DNA of 10,101 bases from Bacillota bacterium (GTDB lineage: Bacteria; Bacillota; Sulfobacillia; JAJZYS01; JAJYTV01), in contig JAJYTV010000046.1 in the NCBI GenBank assembly GCA_021792885.1, positions 1 to 10,101 on the forward strand, given 5' to 3'. The notes below the pieces were generated by a model. It had not been told where the DNA came from. It saw only the letters and a list, made by a program, of their open reading frames with translations, and searched no databases. The first letter of the stretch is position 1. The number at the start of each line of letters is the position of its first letter. The translations under genes and the position numbers were made by a program. Positions 6,181 through 10,101 of this stretch are shown piece by piece.

Positions 6181-6486
6181 ATGAGCATCGGAGCCGTCCA
6201 GGGGGTCGCGCATGCCGCAGCGGGAGCCGCGCAGACGGCGGGCGCCGCGGGCAAGAACGCCGGCGCGACCTTCTCGCAGATCCTGAACCAGGCGGTCTCG
6301 CAGGTCACCGGCGCCCAGACGCAGGCCAACCAGCTGCTCGCGCAGTACGCGATCGGCGGGCCGGTCACGCTCGAGCAGGTGATGCTCGCCACGTCGAAGG
6401 CGGAGCTCATGGTGGAGGCGGCGGGCGCCGTCACGACGCGCGCCCTCACGGCGTACCAGAGCCTCATGCAGACCAACATCGGCTGA
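6181..6486 (+). CDS. fliE: Flagellar hook-basal body adaptor FliE
   Basis: FliE joins the MS ring and export gate to the proximal rod and is among the first proteins exported. At 101 residues it matches the family length. After an Ala/Gly-rich start it shows FSQILNQAVSQV (31-42), the polar stretch GAQTQANQLLAQYAIGG (44-60), VTLEQVMLATSKAEL (62-76, the family pattern dlxevmxAxxKA), and the ending TTRALTAYQSLMQTNIG (85-101), which matches the conserved KLxxAYxxixxMxv helix. The ATG lies four bases after the flgB stop, so the two are coupled. A 39-base gap separates it from fliG; fliF, usually located there, is absent. Confidence 0.92.
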   Translation: MSIGAVQGVAHAAAGAAQTAGAAGKNAGATFSQILNQAVSQVTGAQTQANQLLAQYAIGGPVTLEQVMLATSKAELMVEAAGAVTTRALTAYQSLMQTNIG

Positions 6487-6525
6487 TAACCTCCCCGGGG
6501 CGGGGGCATTAGTGGGGGACATCGG

Positions 6526-7527
6526 ATGATGGAGCTCACAGGTAGGCGCAAGGCGGCGATTCTCATCTCCGGGCTCGGGCCGGAGGCCGCCGCCCAGGTG
6601 TACAAGCACCTCGGTGAACAGGAGATCGAGCAGGTGACCGTCGAGCTGGCGCGGGCGGAAACCACGCGCAGCGAAGAGCGGCTCGCCGTGCTCGAGGAGT
6701 TCCGCGACATGCGCGAAGCGAACGCCTACATCGACGAAGGCGGCATCTCCTACGCCCGCACCATCCTGGAGAAGGCGCTCGGCTCGACGAGGGCCAAGGA
6801 CATCCTCGAGCGCCTCACGACCTCCCTCGCACCGCGCCCCTTCGAAACCCTGCGCAACGCGGATCCCATGCAGCTCCTGACCTTCCTCCAGGGGGAGCAT
6901 CCCCAGACGATCGCGCTCGTGCTGGCGTACATCCGGGCCGATGCCGCGGCGGCCGTGCTGAAGAGCCTGGCGCCGGACCTGCAGGCCGATGTCGCCCGCC
7001 GGATCGCGACGATGGAGCGCACGAACCCGGCGATCGTGGCGGAGGTCGAGGCGATGCTCGAGAGCAAGATGGTCTCCCTGTTCGGCGGTGACCTCTCGCA
7101 GCCGGGCGGCGTCGACGTCATGGTCCAGGTCCTGAGCCAGGTCGACCGCTCCACCGAGCGCACCATCCTGCAGAGCCTCGAGGACAAGAACCCGGAGCTC
7201 GCGGACGAGATCCGGCGCCGCATGTTCCTCTTCGAGGACTTCACGGAGATCGACGACCGCTTCATCCAGCGCATCATCCGGGAAGTCAGCCAGGAGGACC
7301 TCGTGCTCGCCCTCAAGGGTGCTTCGGACTCCATCTCCCAGACCTTCTACCGCAACATGTCCTCCCGCATGGCCGATGTGGTGCGCGAGGACCTGAAGTT
7401 CCTCGGAGCCGTGCGCCTGCGCGACGTCGAGGCCGCCCAGCAGCGCATCGTCTCCGTCGCCCGCCGCCTCGAGGAAGAGGGCGAGATCATCATGTCCCGT
7501 GGAGGCCAGGATGAAATCATCGCCTAA
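6526..7527 (+). CDS. fliG: Flagellar motor switch protein FliG
   Basis: FliG forms the top of the cytoplasmic C-ring, binding the MS-ring protein FliF at its N-terminus and interacting with MotA at its C-terminus to generate torque. The 333-residue length is standard. Three domains are visible: FliG_N (about 5-105, starting GRRKAAILISGLG), the middle domain with the EHPQ motif (124-127, in GEHPQTIALVLAYI) and the GG hinge at 194-195, and the torque domain from about 205. The torque helix region reads MFLFEDFTEIDDRFIQRII (233-251), with the charged pattern that pairs with MotA, followed by DLVLALKGAS (258-267) and a long charged C-terminal helix. There are two possible starts, ATG at 6526 and at 6529, with a G-rich run 10-15 bases upstream. 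Its end overlaps fliH by 17 bases. Its usual partner gene fliF is not next to it. Confidence 0.97.
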   Translation: MMELTGRRKAAILISGLGPEAAAQVYKHLGEQEIEQVTVELARAETTRSEERLAVLEEFRDMREANAYIDEGGISYARTILEKALGSTRAKDILERLTTSLAPRPFETLRNADPMQLLTFLQGEHPQTIALVLAYIRADAAAAVLKSLAPDLQADVARRIATMERTNPAIVAEVEAMLESKMVSLFGGDLSQPGGVDVMVQVLSQVDRSTERTILQSLEDKNPELADEIRRRMFLFEDFTEIDDRFIQRIIREVSQEDLVLALKGASDSISQTFYRNMSSRMADVVREDLKFLGAVRLRDVEAAQQRIVSVARRLEEEGEIIMSRGGQDEIIA

Positions 7528-8218
7528 GCGCCCGGGCGGGCGCGTGATCAAGGCAGCGCAGTTGCAGCCGGAGGGCGCGCCCCACCACCCGCACCTCGGT
7601 GCGGCGCCGCAGCCAAACGCAGTCCCCTCCTCCTCCGACCACGTCCTGCGCGTCGCTCGCCAGGTCGCCCGCGCGACCCTGCTCGCGGCGCAGCGCGACG
7701 CGAAGGAGATCCGCGACGCGACGGCGCGCGACGCCCGGCGCAAGGGCCACCAGGAGGGCCGTGCCGAGGGGTACGCCGAGGGCATAGAGCAGGCCAGGCT
7801 CGATTCGGAGCGCATCCTGCGGGAGGCGACGCGCGAGGCGCAGGAAGTCGTGCGGCGCGCGGAGGCCGAGGTCGGGCAGCTCGCCTGCGAGATCGCGGCA
7901 CACCTTCTGGGCGTGCAGCTGCGCCTGAACCCCGAGATCGTCGAGCGCGCCGTGCTCGAGATCCTCCAGGAGGCCGCCCCGGCCGGCCCCGTGTCGATCG
8001 AGGTCTCGGCCGCGGACTACCCGCGGGTGCTCGAGGCGGTGCCGACCTTCCGCTCGGCGCTCGGCACGGGCGCGGAACTGCACATTGCCGAGGACCGGAG
8101 CCTGCCTCCGGGCGGCTTGCGGGTCACGGGGCCGCTCGGGACGGTCGAGCGCAACTGGCGCGAGGGGCTTCTCGCAATCTCCGAGGCGTTCGAGGAGGTG
8201 GCACAGCGTGGCGTATGA
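7511..8218 (+). CDS. fliH: Flagellar assembly protein FliH
   Basis: FliH is the cytoplasmic regulator that holds the export ATPase FliI and docks it at the C-ring and export gate; it resembles the peripheral stalk of F-type ATPases. The 235-residue product starts with a basic VIKAAQL segment, then a Pro/His-rich linker. It continues as a long charged helix (about 45-125) that carries the FliH hallmark GxxxG ladder at G79, G83, G87 and G91. The C-terminal globular domain ends with SLPPGGLRVTGPLGTVERNW (197-216), the family pattern before the last helix. I set the start at ATG 7511, because GGAGG at 7501-7505 is correctly spaced for it; the earlier GTG at 7499 overlaps this site. The gene overlaps fliG by 17 bases and fliI by 11. 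Confidence 0.93.
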   Translation: MKSSPKRPGGRVIKAAQLQPEGAPHHPHLGAAPQPNAVPSSSDHVLRVARQVARATLLAAQRDAKEIRDATARDARRKGHQEGRAEGYAEGIEQARLDSERILREATREAQEVVRRAEAEVGQLACEIAAHLLGVQLRLNPEIVERAVLEILQEAAPAGPVSIEVSAADYPRVLEAVPTFRSALGTGAELHIAEDRSLPPGGLRVTGPLGTVERNWREGLLAISEAFEEVAQRGV

Positions 8219-9515
8219 CCTCGACCGGTACCGCGCCGCGCTGCGCGAGACGCCGGGCAAGCAGGAGTACGGCCGGGTCGTCGAGGCGGTCGGCCTCGCG
8301 ATCCAGTCGCAGGGGCCGCGCGTCGGCCTCGGCGAGCTCTGCCACATCGAGCAGGACGGGCGGGAGCCCCTGCCGGCCGAGGTGGTGGGCTTCCGCGAGG
8401 GGCGCGTGATCCTGATGCCGCTCGGCAAGGCGCAGGCGATCATGCCCGGCGCGGCGGTGCGGCCCGCCCGCAGGCCGCTCAGCATCCCGGTCGGCCCGGG
8501 GCTCGTGTCCCGCGTCGTCGACGCGCTCGGCCAACCGCTCGACGGCAAGGGCGCGCTCGCCGCCTGGGGGCGCATCCCGACGGACCGCCCTGCCCCGAAC
8601 CCGCTCGAGCGCCCGATGATCTCGTCGGTGCTGCCGACGGGCGTGCGGGCGATCGATGCGCTCGCGACGCTCGGCGAGGGCCAGCGCATCGGCATCTTCT
8701 CCGGCCCGGGCGTCGGCAAGAGCGTGCTGCTCGGCATGATGGCCAGAGGCTCGGCGGCGGACGTCGCGGTGATCGCGCTCGTCGGGGAGCGCAGTCGCGA
8801 GGTGCAGGAGTTCGTGCAGCGCGACCTCGGCCCCGAAGGCATGGCCCGCTCGGTCGTGGTCGTGGCGACGGCCGACGAACCGGCGCTCGTGCGGGTGCAG
8901 GCGGCCTTCACCGCCGTCGCGATCGCGGAGTACTTCCGCGACCAGGGGAGCCGCGTGCTGCTCCTCTTCGACTCCCTGACCCGCGTCGCGACCGCGCAGC
9001 GCGAGGTCGGCCTCGCGGCGGGGGAGCCCCCCGCGACCCGCGGCTACCCGCCCTCCTCCTTCGCGATCCTGCCGCGCCTGCTGGAGAGGGCAGGCACGGC
9101 GCCGCGCGGCTCGATCACCGGCTTCTACACGGTGCTCGTCGAGGGCGACGACCTGCAGGAGCCGATCGCCGACTCCGCGCGCAGCGTGCTGGACGGGCAC
9201 CTCGTCCTGTCGCGCGAGCTGGCGGACGCCGGCATCTTCCCGGCGCTCGACGTCGGCCGCAGCCTCTCGCGCGTGATGCGCCAGATCGTGAGTCCGGAGC
9301 AGACCGCCTGGGCGCAGGCCCTGCGGGGCCACTGGTCGACCTACGAGGACGCGAAGGACCTCCTGCGCATCGGGGCCTACCAGGCAGGCTCGAGCGCCGA
9401 CGTGGACGCGGCCGTCGCGATGCACCCGCGCATCCTCGGGTTCCTGCGCCAGGGCGAGGGCGAGATCGTCCGCTTCGAGGAAGCGCTTTCGGCCCTTCGG
9501 GAGGTGGCGGGTTGA
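8208..9515 (+). CDS. fliI: Flagellum-specific export ATPase FliI
   Basis: FliI is the hexameric ATPase of the flagellar type III secretion apparatus. From the GTG at 8208 it is 435 residues, the standard length. It has a beta-barrel N-terminal domain (about 20-90), then the RecA-like core: Walker A SGPGVGKS at 165-172 (Lys171), the GERSREV motif with catalytic Glu194, Walker B LLLFD at 251-255, the family signature around 278-290 (RGYPPSSFAILPR), and VEGDDLQEPIAD at 311-322. The C-terminal helical domain ends with the conserved LLRIGAYQAGSSADVD (385-400). The GTG was preferred over in-frame upstream starts because GAGGAGG at 8192-8198 is well placed and the N-terminus then has normal length; earlier starts would overlap fliH extensively. 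TTGA joins the stop to the fliJ start. Confidence 0.96.
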   Translation: MAYDLDRYRAALRETPGKQEYGRVVEAVGLAIQSQGPRVGLGELCHIEQDGREPLPAEVVGFREGRVILMPLGKAQAIMPGAAVRPARRPLSIPVGPGLVSRVVDALGQPLDGKGALAAWGRIPTDRPAPNPLERPMISSVLPTGVRAIDALATLGEGQRIGIFSGPGVGKSVLLGMMARGSAADVAVIALVGERSREVQEFVQRDLGPEGMARSVVVVATADEPALVRVQAAFTAVAIAEYFRDQGSRVLLLFDSLTRVATAQREVGLAAGEPPATRGYPPSSFAILPRLLERAGTAPRGSITGFYTVLVEGDDLQEPIADSARSVLDGHLVLSRELADAGIFPALDVGRSLSRVMRQIVSPEQTAWAQALRGHWSTYEDAKDLLRIGAYQAGSSADVDAAVAMHPRILGFLRQGEGEIVRFEEALSALREVAG

Positions 9516-9949
9516 GCGCGCCCTCCCGCATCGCGCGCCTGCACCGGGTGCGCAAGTACGAGCGCAGCCTCGCGGTCAGCCGTCTGCAGGAAGCATCTAC
9601 GGCGCACTCGGACGCGCAGCTGGCCGCCGAGGCGATGCGGGCGGCGCGCGAGATGGCGGAGAACGTGGCCTTGGCCGCGGGCACGCAGCCGCAGGCGGCG
9701 CAGGAGTGGCTCGCGCAGCGCACGCTCGTCGAATCTCGCCTCGAGCTCGAGCGCATCGCCGACCTGCAGGTGCGCCGTCTCGGGCGCCAGGAGGCCCTGC
9801 GCCGCGTCGAGGTGCGGGCGGCCCTGGTGCGCGAGGAGCAGATGGGCACGCTCGGCGAGCGGCTCACCGAGCGCCGTGCCGCGAGCGAGCGGAAGAGCGA
9901 GCAGAAGATGCTCGACGACCTTCGCCGGGAAGGGGGTGGGGGACGGTGA
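9512..9949 (+). CDS. fliJ: Flagellar export protein FliJ
   Basis: FliJ is the small coiled-coil protein that inserts into the FliI hexamer, like the gamma stalk of F-type ATPase, and escorts export chaperones. The 145-residue product is the usual size and is almost entirely helical and charged, rich in Glu, Arg, Ala and Gln. It opens with RIARLHRVRKYERSLAVSRL (6-25), matching the FliJ N-terminal pattern, and has two long helices separated by a break near residues 57-60 (GTQP). It starts with TTG at 9512, overlapping the fliI stop by four bases; GGGAGGT at 9499-9505 is ideally spaced, so the rare start is credible. Its position directly after fliI is the conserved one. The stop overlaps the next gene (GTGA). 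Confidence 0.9.
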   Translation: MSAPSRIARLHRVRKYERSLAVSRLQEASTAHSDAQLAAEAMRAAREMAENVALAAGTQPQAAQEWLAQRTLVESRLELERIADLQVRRLGRQEALRRVEVRAALVREEQMGTLGERLTERRAASERKSEQKMLDDLRREGGGGR

Positions 9950-10101
9950 TCGCAGCTCTGCCAGTGGGCGGTGCGCAGGTCCAGACGGGCAGCTCGCCCG
10001 CGCAGGCGGGCGGCGCGCACGCCCCGACCGGCACGTTCCAGGACGCGCTCTCCGCTGCCCAGGGCAAGGCCGCCGTGCGGGCGCAGCCGGCGGCGGAGGA
10101 G
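9946..10101 (+). CDS. Probable flagellar hook-length control protein FliK, N-terminal fragment
   Basis: An open frame starts with GTG at 9946, overlapping the fliJ stop by four bases, and runs off the end of the window after 52 codons. The visible part is Ala/Gly/Gln/Pro-rich and probably disordered, with the short segment FQDALSAAQ (35-43), similar to the start of many FliK proteins. FliK is the exported molecular ruler that measures hook length and switches export specificity. The assignment rests mainly on location: fliK regularly follows fliJ. The conserved C-terminal switch domain lies outside the window, so this cannot be confirmed here. A G-rich run (AGGGGGTGGGGGA) about 4-15 bases upstream can serve as ribosome binding site. 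Confidence 0.55.
   Translation, partial: MIAALPVGGAQVQTGSSPAQAGGAHAPTGTFQDALSAAQGKAAVRAQPAAEE

Noticed and set aside
6487..6525. Promoter or terminator between fliE and fliG
   Set aside because: The gap is G-rich with short self-complementary CCCCGGGG, but has no U tract and no recognisable -35/-10 pair.
6103..7815. Long antisense open frame (about 570 codons) opposite fliE and fliG
   Set aside because: High-GC genes with strong third-position bias commonly give long open frames on the opposite strand. It has no recognisable domain, and the + strand is fully explained by conserved genes.
8085..8207. N-terminal extension of fliI to an upstream ATG at 8085
   Set aside because: It would lie inside fliH, give an atypical Arg/Ser-rich leader, and ignore the well-placed GAGGAGG before the GTG at 8208.
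7517..8911. Antisense open frame (about 464 codons) opposite fliH and fliI
   Set aside because: Same GC-driven shadow effect; the translation is low-complexity Arg/Ala/Ser/Pro-rich and matches no family.

Overview
The window is a compact flagellar and chemotaxis locus from a high-GC bacterium. All supported genes lie on the + strand, with strong G/C preference at third codon positions. The content is vertical housekeeping motility machinery; I see no mobile element, CRISPR array, tRNA or rRNA. The species cannot be fixed from the sequence. No P-ring or L-ring genes (flgI, flgH, flgA) are seen, and rod-type genes flank motAB, which would fit a lineage outside the classical Proteobacteria. Because the window is partial, this is only a hint.

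Region by region: (1) 2-1002 holds the 3' end of a methyl-accepting chemotaxis protein and a complete cheW. (2) 1003-1189 is the only sizeable intergenic stretch. It holds a probable intrinsic terminator for cheW, a weak sigma-28-like promoter candidate, and a 17-codon open frame with a very good ribosome binding site that ends at the next gene's start. (3) 1190-4316 encodes a divergent FlgF/FlgG-type rod protein, the MotA/MotB stator pair, and a second FlgF/FlgG-type protein. (4) 4318-4830 encodes a small SLT-type lytic transglycosylase with no signal peptide, probably the wall-clearing enzyme for rod growth. (5) 4867-5820 encodes a short FlgE-type hook protein. (6) 5820-6486 encodes FlgB and FliE. 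(7) 6526-10101 encodes FliG, FliH, FliI, FliJ and the start of a probable FliK.

The genes cover successive layers of one machine: CheW and the receptor feed the phospho-relay, FliG is the rotor face that MotA pushes against, MotB anchors the stator to peptidoglycan, FliE/FlgB/FlgF/FlgG/FlgE form the axial structure, and FliH/FliI/FliJ (with FliK) run and time its export. Most junctions from motA onward are very short or overlapping, consistent with one long co-transcribed unit starting near 1100.

The most notable departures from the usual gene order are the absence of flgC between flgB and fliE, the absence of fliF between fliE and fliG, motAB lying between two rod genes, and the short coupled open frame in the leader. 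I see no evidence for a wholly new system; these are unusual arrangements of known flagellar families.
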